Assembly: GCF_000478605.2 (NCBI RefSeq)
Contig: NZ_ASHX02000001.1
Coordinates: forward strand, 3,511,895-3,575,894
DNA length: 64,000 bases
Source: Streptomyces thermolilacinus SPC6
GTDB lineage: Bacteria; Actinomycetota; Actinomycetes; Streptomycetales; Streptomycetaceae
Direction: 5' to 3'
Below are positions 1 through 11,146 of this stretch, in pieces. A model generated the notes under the pieces. It was given only the letters and a program-made list of their open reading frames with translations. It made no database searches and was not told the origin of the DNA. Position 1 is the first letter of the stretch, and the number at the start of each line of letters is the position of its first letter. The position numbers and the translations under genes were made by a program.

Positions 1-28
1 GCAAGGGCCAGTAATAGGGGAGTTAGGC

Positions 29-232
29 ATGGCTCAGGGCACCGTCAAGTGGTTCAACGCGGAGAAGGGGTACGGCTTCATCGCGGTCGACGGTGGTGCG
101 GATGTTTTCGTGCACTACAGCGCGATCCAGATGGACGGCTACCGCACCCTTGAGGAGGGCCAGCGGGTCGAGTTCGAGATCTCGCAGGGCCAGAAGGGTC
201 CGCAGGCGGACATGGTCAAGATCGCCGTCTAA
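29..232 (+). CDS. Cold-shock protein, CspA family (short form)
   Basis: A 67-residue single OB-fold nucleic-acid-binding protein that melts or coats RNA and single-stranded DNA in the cytoplasm. Both RNA-binding motifs are present: [12 protein letters not shown] (RNP1-like, about residues 7-18) and DVFVHYSAI (RNP2-like, about 25-33). Length matches the common streptomycete cold-shock proteins. The start is ATG after a GGGGAGTT purine-rich site. It is monocistronic, with a hairpin terminator just downstream, and precedes groEL2 by about 930 bases, an order I recall from other streptomycetes. The promoter is outside the window. Confidence 0.96.
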   Translation: MAQGTVKWFNAEKGYGFIAVDGGADVFVHYSAIQMDGYRTLEEGQRVEFEISQGQKGPQADMVKIAV

Positions 233-261
233 GCACGACGCGTTCCGGCCAACGGCATCGT

Positions 262-302
262 ACGAAGGGCTCGTACTCCACCCAGGAGTCCGGGCCCTTC
301 GT
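262..302 (+). terminator. Terminator hairpin after the cold-shock gene
   Basis: ACGAAGGGC (262-270) pairs perfectly with GCCCTTCGT (294-302), with partial pairing further in. It lies 30 bases past the stop codon. There is no T-run, as usual for streptomycete terminators. Confidence 0.75.
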
Positions 303-975
303 CCTGCCCGGCCCCCGCCGCCCCTGCCCTGCGGGCCACCCCCACGAGCCTCGCGCCCGCGGGCCCACGCGCCTGGCGCCTCGCGCCCGCGGGCCCTGTG
401 CGTCCCGGTACGCCCCGCGCGTGCCCGCCCCGCGCCTGCGGGGCCGCCCTGGTGCGCCACGCTCTACGCGCCCGCCCCTGCGGGGCCAGCGTGTCCCGCC
501 GCCGCGTGCGTCCGCTCCGCTGTGGGCGTGCGTTCCTCCCGCAAGGCTTCGTCCAGGGAGGACCCCCCAGGGCGGAACGGGTGGGCGCGGCGGACCTGGC
601 GGGTGCCCGTTCCAGCGCCCACCGCACAGGTGCGCAACCTGCCGGGCGGGGCACCCCGTTGTGTCCACCCGTTCCGCCCCTTGCGGAACGCCTGGCCACA
701 ACGCGGGCGGCGGCGCCGTTGTCCTGAGCCGCAGGCGCGGGACGTGGGGCACCCGGCCGGGGGCGGCAGGCCGGCGTGGCCCGCAGGCAGTGCGTTCCTT
801 GCGGTGGGGCGCGGGCCGGGGCTCCTGGCCGGTGCGGGCCGTGGCGCGGCGGGGTCGGGGCCCGGCGGCAGGGGCCTGAGCCAGGGGGCCTGATCGGGCG
901 TTGGGCGCGGGGCCTCAGTGGGGTGCCGTCCAGGCACGGAGCGGGAGGTTGCCGGACCCCGGAGTGCGGGAGGCG
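303..975. other. Long non-coding gap between cold-shock gene and groEL2
   Basis: About 670 bases with no convincing gene on either strand: the open frames give Arg/Pro/Ala-rich products in all phases and have no ribosome site. It holds short direct repeats, such as CTCGCGCCCGCGGGCCC twice around 350-400 and GTGCGTTCCT twice at about 528 and 789. It looks like decayed spacer plus the upstream promoter region of groEL2. Confidence 0.5.
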
Positions 976-1002
976 CTTGCACTCTCATAGGGCGAGTGCT
1001 AA
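976..1002 (+). promoter_or_regulatory. CIRCE operator 1 (HrcA site) of groEL2
   Basis: Half sites CTTGCACTC and GAGTGCTAA are separated by exactly nine bases. The consensus is TTAGCACTC-N9-GAGTGCTAA; the right half is perfect and the left half has two mismatches. HrcA repressor bound here would hold groEL2 off until heat shock. Confidence 0.93.
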
Positions 1003-1011
1003 TCATTGGCG

Positions 1012-2787
<1,776 letters not shown>

Positions 2788-2825
2788 TCCTCGCGGATCG
2801 GACCAGTCCGGCAGCAGGTAGTCAC

Positions 2826-2863
2826 GGAAGGGCGGTATCCCCGGTGGGGGTGCCGCCCCTTCC
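2826..2863 (+). terminator. Terminator hairpin after groEL2
   Basis: GGAAGGGCGG (2826-2835) pairs with CCGCCCCTTCC (2853-2863), a stem of about ten pairs with one bulge, around 40 bases past the stop. Confidence 0.8.
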
Positions 2864-2901
2864 GCGTTCCCAGGCCCGCGGCGGTCGCGTCCGCCGCGGA
2901 G

Positions 2902-2940
2902 CCCGTACGGGTACCCGGACGGCCGCCCGTACGGGCGGCC
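2902..2940. repeat. Two perfect palindromes downstream of groEL2
   Basis: CCCGTACGGG (2902-2911) is followed by GGCCGCCCGTACGGGCGGCC (2921-2940), a perfect 20-base palindrome sharing the same core. They lie in the 340-base gap between groEL2 and the symporter gene and could be a protein-binding site or a loop-less cruciform. No protein gene is present in the gap. Confidence 0.6.
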
Positions 2941-3130
2941 CGCGGCCCGTGCGGCGGCCCCGTACCGGTGGCTCCACACCGGCCCGTACCCGTGGCTCGT
3001 ACAGCCCCGGACGCAGTGGGGCATTTCACGTGGCGGATGGCGTGGTTACGGCGGATTGCCGCTCTATGTGACGATGGGGCGGGCTTCCTTCCGGGGAGGC
3101 CCTTGTGCAGCCGACCCCACAAGGATTCCC

Positions 3131-4576
3131 GTGCAGACCCTCGACTCCCTGATCCTCGACGTCAACGACGTCTTCTGGACCTATCTGCTCATCCCGGTCG
3201 TCGTGCTCGCGGGCCTCTGGTTCACCCTGCGGTCCCGGGGCGTGCAGCTGCGGCTGCTGCCGGAGATGTTCCGCGTGCTGAAGGACCCGGCGCCCGCGCC
3301 GGAGGGGGACGAGCGCCGCAAGCCCGTCTCGTCGTTCCAGGCGTTCACGATCTCGGCCGCCGCCCGAGTCGGCACGGGCAACATCGCGGGTGTCGCCGGC
3401 GCCATCACGCTCGGCGGCGCGGGCGCGGTGTTCTGGATGTGGGTGATGGCCCTCGTCGGCGCCGCCTCCGCGTTCGTGGAGTCCACGCTGGCGCAGCTGT
3501 ACAAGGTGCGCGACGCGGACGGCACGTTCCGGGGCGGACCCGCGTACTACATGCGGCGCGGCCTGAAGAAGCCGTGGCTCGGCCTGCTCTTCGCCGTCAC
3601 CATCACGGTGACCTTCGGCTTCGTCTTCAACGCCGTCCAGTCCAACACGATCACCGCCGTCGTCAGCGGCTCGATCGGCGCCGAGAACACGGGCGGGGTC
3701 GCCCCGGCGATCGGCGCGGTCGTCGCCCTGCTGCTCGGCCTGGTCATCTTCGGCGGCGTACGGCGCATCGCGACGGTCACGCAGTGGCTGGTGCCCGTCA
3801 TGGCGATCCTGTACCTGGTGCTGGGCGCGATCGTCGTCCTGATGAACATCGGTGACGTCCCGCGCGTCCTCGCCGACATCGTGGGCGGCGCGTTCGGCTT
3901 CCGCGAGGTCGCGGGCGGCGCGGTCGGCGCGGCGATCCAGAACGGCATCCGGCGCGGCATGTTCTCCAACGAGGCGGGCCTCGGCTCCGCCCCGAACGCG
4001 GGCGCCACCGCCCAGGTCACCCACCCGGTGAAGCAGGGCCTCGTCCAGGCGCTGGGCGTCTTCTTCGACACGCTGCTGATCTGCTCGATGACCGCGTTCA
4101 TCATCCTGACGACCAACCCGGCGCTCGGCGGGCGCCAGGGCGCGGACCTGACGCAGTCGGCGCTGGAGTCCACGCTCGGCTCGTGGGCCGGGCACACGCT
4201 GACGGTCGTCGTGTTCCTGCTGTGCTTCTCGACGCTGATCGGCAACTACTACTACGGCGAGTCGAACATCGAGTACATGACCACCAGGCGCTGGGTGCTG
4301 CCCGCGTACCGGACGCTGGTCCTGGTGACGGTCTTCCTCGGCGCGCTCGGCACGGTGAGCGTCGTGTGGAACCTGGCGGACGTGTTCATGGGCTTCATGG
4401 CGCTGGTGAACCTGGCGGCGATCGTGCCGCTGTCGGTGGTGGCGTTCCGCCTGCTGGAGGACTACCAGGCGCAGCGCCGCGAGGGCCGCGACCCGGTGTT
4501 CACGGCGAGCCGCCTGCCGGACCTGACCGGCGTGGAGTGCTGGCCCGACGAGGTCCCGCGCGACCGCGTCGCCTGA
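3131..4576 (+). CDS. Sodium/alanine (AGCS family) symporter
   Basis: A 481-residue polytopic membrane protein of the alanine or glycine:cation symporter family, importing small neutral amino acids with Na+. Family marks are GTGNIAGVAGAITLGGAGA (about residues 80-98, substrate and sodium site) and FSNEAGLGSAP (about 278-288). About eleven hydrophobic segments are visible. The GTG start was preferred to an ATG 75 bases earlier because AAGGA sits six bases upstream and the extra 25 residues do not look like coding sequence. It is monocistronic, with terminators on both sides. Confidence 0.94.
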   Translation: MQTLDSLILDVNDVFWTYLLIPVVVLAGLWFTLRSRGVQLRLLPEMFRVLKDPAPAPEGDERRKPVSSFQAFTISAAARVGTGNIAGVAGAITLGGAGAVFWMWVMALVGAASAFVESTLAQLYKVRDADGTFRGGPAYYMRRGLKKPWLGLLFAVTITVTFGFVFNAVQSNTITAVVSGSIGAENTGGVAPAIGAVVALLLGLVIFGGVRRIATVTQWLVPVMAILYLVLGAIVVLMNIGDVPRVLADIVGGAFGFREVAGGAVGAAIQNGIRRGMFSNEAGLGSAPNAGATAQVTHPVKQGLVQALGVFFDTLLICSMTAFIILTTNPALGGRQGADLTQSALESTLGSWAGHTLTVVVFLLCFSTLIGNYYYGESNIEYMTTRRWVLPAYRTLVLVTVFLGALGTVSVVWNLADVFMGFMALVNLAAIVPLSVVAFRLLEDYQAQRREGRDPVFTASRLPDLTGVECWPDEVPRDRVA

Positions 4577-4593
4577 CCGGTCCGTACCCCTTG

Positions 4594-4626
4594 AGGGCGG
4601 TGACTCCCGGCCGGAGCCACCGCCCT
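4594..4626 (+). terminator. Terminator hairpin after the symporter
   Basis: AGGGCGGTGACTC (4594-4606) pairs with GAGCCACCGCCCT (4614-4626), with a G-C-rich stem and a 7-base loop, ending in TTT. It is 18 bases past the stop codon. Confidence 0.88.
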
Positions 4627-4787
4627 TTGGCGTTCCCGGGGCCGGACGACCTGTTTCCCCGCCCGAAGACGATCTTCGTGATTATGCTCGGCACCGCGTT
4701 GACCGCGCGGCGGACCGGACCCGGGACCGAGCCGGTCCGCCCCTCAGAGGGGGACGGACCGTGTACGGAGCAGGGGGGAAGCGGGGG

Positions 4788-4823
4788 CGCACGCCGCGCA
4801 CGCCGCGCACGCCGCGCACGCCG
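4788..4823. repeat. Four-copy 9-bp tandem repeat
   Basis: CGCACGCCG is repeated four times without change. It lies in a gap of about 540 bases (4627-5164) that has no gene I can support; an open frame through it would encode Arg-Thr-Pro repeats but has no homology-like features. Confidence 0.8.
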
Positions 4824-5164
4824 TGCGCGAGGGGGGCGTCCATCCGCGCCGACTCCACCGCGGGCGCTGCCGCCGCCGTGACCGCGCCGGGCCGGGGCCG
4901 GGGGCCATGCGCCCCCACGCACAGCGGACTTCCTGTTCGGCCAGACGAAGTTCGTCCGCCCCTACAGCGGCTGACGGCACGCGACACGCGCGGGACGACA
5001 GGCCGGTACGGGATCACCGTGCCGGCCTGTTGACGTTCCGCCGGGCGTGGCGCAACTCCCGTTAGTCAGAAGGGGTTGTCGGGCCGCCGACTGCGTTCGG
5101 ACCGCCCGCTCATCGACCACGCTGTGTATGTAGACGGATACCCACAGTACGGAAGGTGCGTGTC

Positions 5165-5371
5165 ATGCAGGAGCGGCTGCGGGCGGCGGAGCAGACGGTG
5201 GAACGGCTGCGGGAGGAACTGCTCAGGGCGGGCGTGGTCCTGCCGTCGCTCCGGGTCGACCTGGTGACGGTGACGAGCGAGGCCCCGTACCCCCTGGTGG
5301 AGCTGGGCCGCTGCAACCTCGACACGGCGGCCCGCCTGGCGACGGCACTGGAGGGGGCGGCGCGGGAGTGA
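5165..5371 (+). CDS. Small conserved-type hypothetical protein
   Basis: A 68-residue acidic soluble protein that I cannot assign to a named family. Residues 1-25 (MQERLRAAEQTVERLREELL) are predicted amphipathic helix or coiled coil. They are followed by a short beta-like segment (SLRVDLVTVTSE) and a second helix (CNLDTAARLATALEGA). Codon use is normal for the genome. ATG was chosen over a GTG nine bases earlier because GGAAGG lies about ten bases upstream. It converges on the immunity gene across a strong hairpin. Confidence 0.65.
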   Translation: MQERLRAAEQTVERLREELLRAGVVLPSLRVDLVTVTSEAPYPLVELGRCNLDTAARLATALEGAARE

Positions 5372-5415
5372 GGGGGTGCGCGATACGGCGGGTGGGCGGA
5401 GCGGTGGCAGGAGAC

Positions 5416-5452
5416 GAGGCCCCTGCCACCGCGGCAGCGATGCAGGGGCCTC
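5416..5452. terminator. Bidirectional terminator
   Basis: GAGGCCCCTGC (5416-5426) and GCAGGGGCCTC (5442-5452) form a perfect 11-pair stem between two convergent genes, so it can serve both directions. Confidence 0.88.
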
Positions 5453-5459
5453 CGCGGCT

Positions 5460-6125
5460 TCACAGGCGGAGGTTCAACTCCTCCTGGACATACTGCGGTG
5501 AGAGGCCGAAACGTGCCCCGGCGGAGGCCAGAGCATCAACGGTCTCCCTGCCCACCGGCACGCAGTAGGACTTCAGGGCGCGCAGGAACAGGCGATATCC
5601 GAGGCCTGGGCACACGTCACCGGTCACCTGTTCAAGAGCCGGCACGAGACCGGTGAGCGGCAGCGGATAGGCATGGCGCTCCGCCTCGAAGGCCAGGCGT
5701 GGCCCTACCGTATGAATCACCCCGAGAACGGCCCGGCGGCCTGCCTCGTCCCTCACCGGCCGCGCGGTCGGCAGCACCAGGCCGGGATCAGTGCGGCGGG
5801 CTGCGGTGAGCCATGCCTCCTCCAGTCGTCCCAGCCAGTCGCGGGCGCTGACGCCGTCCCGCACGGGGTCGAAGATGTGGTCGGTGGCGCCGAGCCACAC
5901 CGTACGAATGGCCTCGTCCGACAGCGGGGAGTCCCGGAGCAGTCGGACGTCCTGCCACAGAGCAAGCGACGCCTCGGTGCCGAAGGCGGCGACCGACCGA
6001 TCCGCGATACGGGCCGTGGCGGCGACCGGGCCTTCCTCGGCCAGGCAGTCGAGTTCGGCCACGGGCAGTTCCTCCGCGGCGTCGCACTGCGCGGCCATCC
6101 ACGACAGGCCGATGTCCCTTGCCAT
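5460..6125 (-). CDS. Probable immunity protein for the adjacent RNase A-like toxin
   Basis: A 221-residue cytoplasmic, mostly helical acidic protein with no signal peptide or membrane segment. Its start lies two bases after the toxin stop codon, and its ribosome site (GGAGGG) is inside the end of the toxin frame, so the two are translationally linked. That position directly behind a C-terminal toxin domain is the standard place for immunity genes. RNase A-like CdiA toxins are paired with dedicated CdiI-type proteins, but I cannot assign this one to a named immunity family from the sequence. The role is inferred from position and architecture. Confidence 0.72.
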   Translation of the reverse strand: MARDIGLSWMAAQCDAAEELPVAELDCLAEEGPVAATARIADRSVAAFGTEASLALWQDVRLLRDSPLSDEAIRTVWLGATDHIFDPVRDGVSARDWLGRLEEAWLTAARRTDPGLVLPTARPVRDEAGRRAVLGVIHTVGPRLAFEAERHAYPLPLTGLVPALEQVTGDVCPGLGYRLFLRALKSYCVPVGRETVDALASAGARFGLSPQYVQEELNLRL

Positions 6126-6127
6126 GG

Positions 6128-7995
6128 TCAGCCCTCCAGGTATGCGGTGTAAACAACATACTTGGACGGCTTGTGCTTGCCTGCGTACCTCAGCTTGATG
6201 ACGACGGTGTTCCCGGCCGGTACCTTCTGCGGACCGTTCGCCACCCACTTGTACCCGAGCGAGCTCTGGCCGGCGAGCGTCATGCGGACGGTGAGAAGGT
6301 GCTTGCCCGGATCGAAGATGACCTTCTTGCCGATCCGCCGGGGCTCGTCCGTGAGCCATTTCTGCATCTTCTTGGCGTTGCCCGGCTGCTTGATCCATTC
6401 CCGCATGGCCTCGTCCACGGCACGTGCGGCGGTCGCCTCGTCGAGCCACCTGGTGGCCACGCCGCCCTTGGCGGCGAGAGCCTTGGCGGCCATCTGCTGA
6501 TCGGGGATTCGCACGTGCTGTTCCAGCGTGTGGGCGCCCTCGATGCCCTCGTCGGCGATGATGTCGGTGCAGTTGTGGACGAGGACGTCACGCGGGCGGG
6601 TGCCCTCGGTGCGCACGTAGAAGGTGTGCGGGCCGCCGACGGTCAGGTCGAACACCTCGCGCGGCGGCAGTCCGTCCCGGTCGCGCAGCGCTGTCACGGC
6701 GTGGAGCGTGCCGTCGGGGGTGCGCAGCCTGTCGCCGGTGCGCAGCTCCGAGACTCGCGTCCAGCCACGTCCGTCCACGTGGAAGAGGTGGCCAGCCGTG
6801 CTGGTCAGGCGCCCGTCGGCCAGGGTGATGTCCACCAGTCGACGTGTCGGGTGCCGGAACGTGTCCGTCACCGGGTGCGCGGTCGGCTTGCCCTTCCCGG
6901 CGTCGCCGGCGAGCAGCCGGTCCCCCACGCGGACATCGCGGATCGCTTTGTGGGAACCGTCCGCCATCAGCACTCGGGTGTCCCCCGGGAAGCTGTTGAC
7001 CTTGCAGGCGGTCACCACGTCCTCGTACGCGTTGACGGTCCCCTGGATCGTCGCGAGGGTCGCCGGGTCCAGGTCGAGGGCCTTCAGCGCGTTGAACGCG
7101 TCGCGGATGCCGACGCCCGTGTGCATGGCGGCGTCCAGGGCGCGGATGGCTTCCGCGACCTTGGCGAAGGCCTTGCCGGGGATGAAGTTGCTCGCGGCCC
7201 AGGCGCAGCCGCTCGCGCTTCCCCGCCAGCAGTCCACGAAGTCCTGGACCAGGACAGCCTTCAGGATCTGGTAGACGACCGTCTGCTTGATCAGGTCCAG
7301 CTTGCTGAAGTACTGGGTGACGTCCTTGGTCAGGCCCTTGAAGGTCTCCGTGCCCAGCGGCACCGTGTCCTCGGACGGGCAGCCGGAGGCGCTGGCGGGC
7401 ACGTCCGGGTTGGCGCACAGGAAGAAGTCGACCTTCGCGAAGAAGCGCTCGCTTGTCCAGCCGATCAGGCCGGTCTGCTCGTGGAAGGTCGGACGGTCGT
7501 CGCTCGGCCACGTCCCCGGAGGGGATCGGAAGTCGATGTCGCCGATGCCGCCCGGCTTTTCCAGCCCTCGCAGCGGCTGCTCCCAGACTTCTCTCTGGGC
7601 GCGCAGGGCGCTCGCTGAGCGCTCGTCGGCCTCACGGTCCTGCTCGAAGGCCACGGCGAGTGGTGTCTTGTCCCAGTACTCGCGGTTGGCAAGGACGCGC
7701 AGCCTTTCCGGCGGCTGGTTGAGGCCGTCCTGGGCGATGGCGCCCGTGGCCTGCCCGCCGAACCGCAGCACCTCGGACGTCAGGCACTGGTCCAGCCTGA
7801 GGTACTCCTCCGGGGTCGTCCGGAACCAGTCGCCTAGTTGGCGGGTACGGCGCGCGGTGCGGATTCCCTCACCAGCGCATGCGCCGGGGGAGCTATGCCG
7901 CCCAGCAGGGCGAGCGCCGTCACCGATGTGACGGCGGGTGCGAGGAAACGGCTTCTTCGCGGTCGGGCCGCGAACAGCCCACGTCTGAGACGCAA
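6128..7995 (-). pseudogene. Secreted Hint/RNase A-like polymorphic toxin, apparent frameshift behind the signal peptide
   Basis: The body (6128 to about 7840) encodes an N-terminal region of about 270 residues, a Hint autoprocessing domain at 6569-7006 (starts CKVNSFPGDTRVLMADG, ends VLVHNC), and a 146-residue C-terminal toxin at 6131-6568. The toxin carries GAHTLEQHV, a central KWL and a terminal YVVYTAYLEG, the layout of bacterial CdiA-type RNase A-like toxins (His/Lys/Thr active site), so it should cut RNA in target cells. The body frame has no signal peptide. A textbook one lies upstream in another phase: TTG at 7995 after AAGGGA, an Arg-rich start, AVTSVTALALLGGIA, and an AHA cleavage site. 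It stops at TAG (7834-7836). Restoring one base would join the two. Either the gene is newly broken or the base is an assembly error; the intact immunity gene argues for recent change. It is also short for a polymorphic toxin. Confidence 0.8.
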
Positions 7996-8340
7996 GGGGA
8001 CATCCCTTCATGGAGCGGAGGCAGACGGGGATGTCCCTCGGTCGAAGCGGAGGCCACGGGAAAGAACGCATGCACGGTCGCAGGGCACCGCGGACCGGAG
8101 CCTGCCGTGACGGCGGGCGCGCGGTGCCGTCGGCGCGGCGCGACGAACTGTCCTTCCCCCGTGGCGGTTGTGTCCCCCCGGCCGCCGGTTGGTGTCGCCC
8201 GCCGGCGGGTGGAGTGGTCAGGCTCCACGAGGCGGACGGCGATCACCCTAGGCTCAGGGCGATGTCTCGTACCAGCGCCTTTCCGGGCGCCGTGCGGGCG
8301 ATTGGCGCATTGTCATGGCTGCCTGCCGCCGCCTGTGTGA
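7996..8340. other. Gap upstream of the toxin gene
   Basis: About 345 bases between the toxin signal-peptide start and the end of the DUF4239 gene. I see no supportable gene. It should contain the toxin promoter, on the minus strand, but no clear -35/-10 pair stands out. Confidence 0.4.
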
Positions 8341-9126
8341 TCAGGGCGACGGGGCGCGGGCGTTGTCGGGGATGGCGAAGTAGCGGGTGAAGGGGTCGGT
8401 GCCGACGCCCGCCACGTCCCCGAACGGCATCGACAGCTGGTGGATGAGGTAGCCCAGGAACACGGTCAGGGCCACCATGCCCATCGCCATCACCAGTTGG
8501 CTCGGGCTGCGGCCGATGCCGAAGAAGAACAGGATGCACACCGACAGGACCGCGCCCACGACCAGTCCCGCCCACAGGACGGGTGACAGGGCGTCCTCGG
8601 CGTTGGCCTCGCGGCCGCGCCGGGCCTCGTCCAGGTCGCTGAGCTGGGTGAGCACCTCCAGGGCCGTGACCTGCTGGGCGGGGGTGGAGTCGGGCGCGGC
8701 GGCGGACGCGGCGCGCAGGCGGCCGAGGATCTCCCAGCCCGTCGGGCCGAGTTCCTGGCGGCGGTTCATGAGCGGCCACTCGTCGCGTACGACATGGGCG
8801 GCGTACTCCTCCGTCAGTGCCTCGACGCGGCGCCGCTGCTCGGCGGGCAGGCCGTCGGACAGTACGGCGATCTGGTGGAGGGCGCCCGCCTCCTTGGAGG
8901 TGTTGCCCTCGGCGTCGGCGCGCATCTCCCACACGTTGACGAGGGCCAGGCCGAGGAGCATCGCGTACAGCAGGGCGATCATCATCGACATGTACTCGGC
9001 GGCCTCCTCGCCCCGGTCGCCCTCGTCGGCGTCCTGGGGGCGGAAGCGGTGCCAGGCGAGGACGGTCCCGGCGGCTATGAGCGCGCCGACGAGCCCGATG
9101 GCGAGGGCTTCCACGACCTGGTTCAT
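8341..9126 (-). CDS. DUF4239 (bestrophin-like) membrane protein
   Basis: A 261-residue membrane protein. Two hydrophobic helices at about residues 7-24 and 46-65 and two more near 182-202 and 209-232 flank a soluble helical middle. The motif MSMMIALLYAMLLGLALVNVW and the late pair of helices fit DUF4239, a family related by fold prediction to bestrophin channels; its role is not known. It lies 31 bases behind the surface-protein gene on the same strand, so the two are probably co-transcribed. Confidence 0.82.
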   Translation of the reverse strand: MNQVVEALAIGLVGALIAAGTVLAWHRFRPQDADEGDRGEEAAEYMSMMIALLYAMLLGLALVNVWEMRADAEGNTSKEAGALHQIAVLSDGLPAEQRRRVEALTEEYAAHVVRDEWPLMNRRQELGPTGWEILGRLRAASAAAPDSTPAQQVTALEVLTQLSDLDEARRGREANAEDALSPVLWAGLVVGAVLSVCILFFFGIGRSPSQLVMAMGMVALTVFLGYLIHQLSMPFGDVAGVGTDPFTRYFAIPDNARAPSP

Positions 9127-9157
9127 GCGGGGTCACCGTCCGGTGCGAGGCCGCGTG

Positions 9158-10975
9158 TCACAGGCGGCGGGCCGCGAGGGCCACGACGACGACAGCGGGG
9201 AGGAAGAGGAGCAGGAGGTACAGGACGAGGGGGTGGCCGTCGTCGTCGGGGCCGGAGGCGCGGTATCGCGCGGCGAAGAGGGCGTTGGGGTCGGCGGGGG
9301 TGCGGTTGGCGGTGGGGGTGCGGTCGCGGTCGGGAGTGCGGTCGGGGGGTTGGGCGGTGTCCGTGCCGGTGCCGGTGCCGGGGACGGTGCCGGTGTCCGG
9401 GGTGGCGCGGCCGGTGCCGGGGACGGTGGTGCCGGGGACCCGGCCCGGGAGGGTGCCGGTTCCGGGGAGCATGCCCGTGCCGGGGGCCGTTCCCGGAGGC
9501 AGGCCCGGGAGGGTGCCGGTGCCGGGGGGCAGGCCCGTGCCGGGGAGGGCGCCGGTCCCGGGGGCGGCGCCCGGGGGGACGCCCACGCCCGGGGCCGGTA
9601 CGCCCACGCCCGGGGCCGGTACGCCCACGCCCGGTACGGCCGGTGCGGCGGCGGCGCCGGGGGCCGTACCGCCGCCCGGGACGAGGCCCGGGACGAGGCC
9701 CGGGACGAGGCCCGGCAGCGCGCCCGCGCCCGCCGCGCCCGGTACGGCACCCGCACCCGCAGCACCCGCACCCGCAGCACCCGCGCCCTCCGCGCCCGGT
9801 ACCGCGCCCGCCGCCGCACCAGGAGCACCGGCCGCACCAGGAGCACCGGCCGCACCAGGAGCACCGGCCGCACCGGGAGCACCCGGAGCACCGGCAGCAG
9901 CACCTGCCGCAGCCACCGCGCCCGGAGCCGTACCGGCCGCCGCGCCCGGAGCCGTACCGGCCGCCGCGCCTGGAGCCGTACCGGCCGCCGCGCTCGGCGG
10001 AACTGCCGCGCCCGGCGGACCGCCCGCGCCCGGCGCCCCCGCTCCCGGCCCGGGTCCAGGCGCCGGACCCGGTGCGGCCGGCGTGCGCGGTGCCGTCAGG
10101 CGGCGGACCGTGAACGGCACCGACGCCCGCGCCACCAGGCCCGGCGGCGCGACCCGCTCCCCGGCCGGGCCGAGCGTCGTGAGCCGGTCGGTGCCGCGCA
10201 CGACGGGCGTACTGCGGTACGTGTCTGGGCGCAGGGACGGCAACCGCGCGGCGCACACGGCGCGGGTGCCCGGCGCGAGCGCGGCCGGGGGCGCCGGGCG
10301 GCCCGCGCAGTCGAGGCGGGTGCCCGGCGGGAGCAGCGGGTCGGTGAGCCGGGCGCCGTACACGGGGACGTTGCCGGGGTTGGCCACCTCGTACCGGAGG
10401 ACCGCGCTCGGCGTCGGCCCGTTCCGGACGGTGACCGTGACCGAGAGGGCGAGCGCCCCGCCGACCCCCCGGTACCCGGCGGTCACCGTGGCGGTCGGGC
10501 GCAGGCCCAGGGACGGGATGTCGCCCCGGACGCGGGCCGTCGTCGTGTGGCGGCCGGGCGCGGCGGGCACGCGGGACGTGCAGACGACGCTCGTCATGCC
10601 GCGCATCCAGAAGCGGGGCCCGCCGGGACAGGTCAGGGCCCGCCCGGGGGCGGCCGGGTCGGTGACGGTGACGCGGTGGAGGTCGGCGCCGGAACGGTTC
10701 GTCACCACGTACCGCTTCACCACGGGGTGGCCGACGCGGATGCCGGGGCGTTCGGCGCCGCGCCCCGGCAGGCCGTTCACCGTGACGGACACGGTCAGCG
10801 CGCCGGAGCCCACGCCGTCGGCGGCGGCGGGCGGCGCGGCGCGCACGGCCACGAGCAGTACCGCCGCGAGGAGCACGCCCACGAGCAGGGCCGCCACGAG
10901 CGGCGCCGCCGAGAGCAGTGGAGGCAGCGAGCCGACGAGCGCCCCGCGCCAGACCGCCGTGCGGGCCACCGCCAC
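9158..10975 (-). CDS. Membrane-anchored surface protein with DUF11-like domains and a long Pro/Gly/Ala repeat stalk
   Basis: 605 residues. A hydrophobic N-terminal segment (about 15-45) is followed by two Ig-like domains of the DUF11 type, each with a Cys-containing loop ([18 protein letters not shown] and [18 protein letters not shown] are the repeated strands). Then come some 240 residues of low-complexity GAPGA/PGTG repeats, and a C-terminal membrane helix ending in ARRL. I chose GTG at 10975 because GGGAGG lies seven bases upstream; the longer frame to 11095 has no ribosome site. It probably projects from the membrane through the peptidoglycan. No enzymatic motif is visible. Confidence 0.72.
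   Translation of the reverse strand: MAVARTAVWRGALVGSLPPLLSAAPLVAALLVGVLLAAVLLVAVRAAPPAAADGVGSGALTVSVTVNGLPGRGAERPGIRVGHPVVKRYVVTNRSGADLHRVTVTDPAAPGRALTCPGGPRFWMRGMTSVVCTSRVPAAPGRHTTTARVRGDIPSLGLRPTATVTAGYRGVGGALALSVTVTVRNGPTPSAVLRYEVANPGNVPVYGARLTDPLLPPGTRLDCAGRPAPPAALAPGTRAVCAARLPSLRPDTYRSTPVVRGTDRLTTLGPAGERVAPPGLVARASVPFTVRRLTAPRTPAAPGPAPGPGPGAGAPGAGGPPGAAVPPSAAAGTAPGAAAGTAPGAAAGTAPGAVAAAGAAAGAPGAPGAAGAPGAAGAPGAAGAPGAAAGAVPGAEGAGAAGAGAAGAGAVPGAAGAGALPGLVPGLVPGLVPGGGTAPGAAAAPAVPGVGVPAPGVGVPAPGVGVPPGAAPGTGALPGTGLPPGTGTLPGLPPGTAPGTGMLPGTGTLPGRVPGTTVPGTGRATPDTGTVPGTGTGTDTAQPPDRTPDRDRTPTANRTPADPNALFAARYRASGPDDDGHPLVLYLLLLFLPAVVVVALAARRL
9814..9867. repeat. 18-bp tandem repeats inside the surface-protein stalk
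   Basis: CCGCACCAGGAGCACCGG occurs three times in a row, with degenerate copies on both sides. It encodes Gly-Ala-Pro repeats on the minus strand. Such tracts change length by slippage. Confidence 0.8.
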
Positions 10976-11146
10976 CTTCCACCTCCCGCGAGAGTTCCGC
11001 GCCCGGCGCGGCCGGAGCGTCCGTACGTCCCCACCACCCTCGAAGGCCCCGCCGCCCCGCGAAAGCCGGACTGCTCCACCCGTGCCGTCGGCCACCCGGT
11101 CGGCCGATCACCGCCCGCGCGGGCACCCGGGCCCGCGCCCCGCGGC

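Noticed and set aside
4761-5033. 90-codon frame with Arg-Thr-Pro repeats
   Set aside because: Generated by a 9-bp tandem repeat; no ribosome site and no conserved features.
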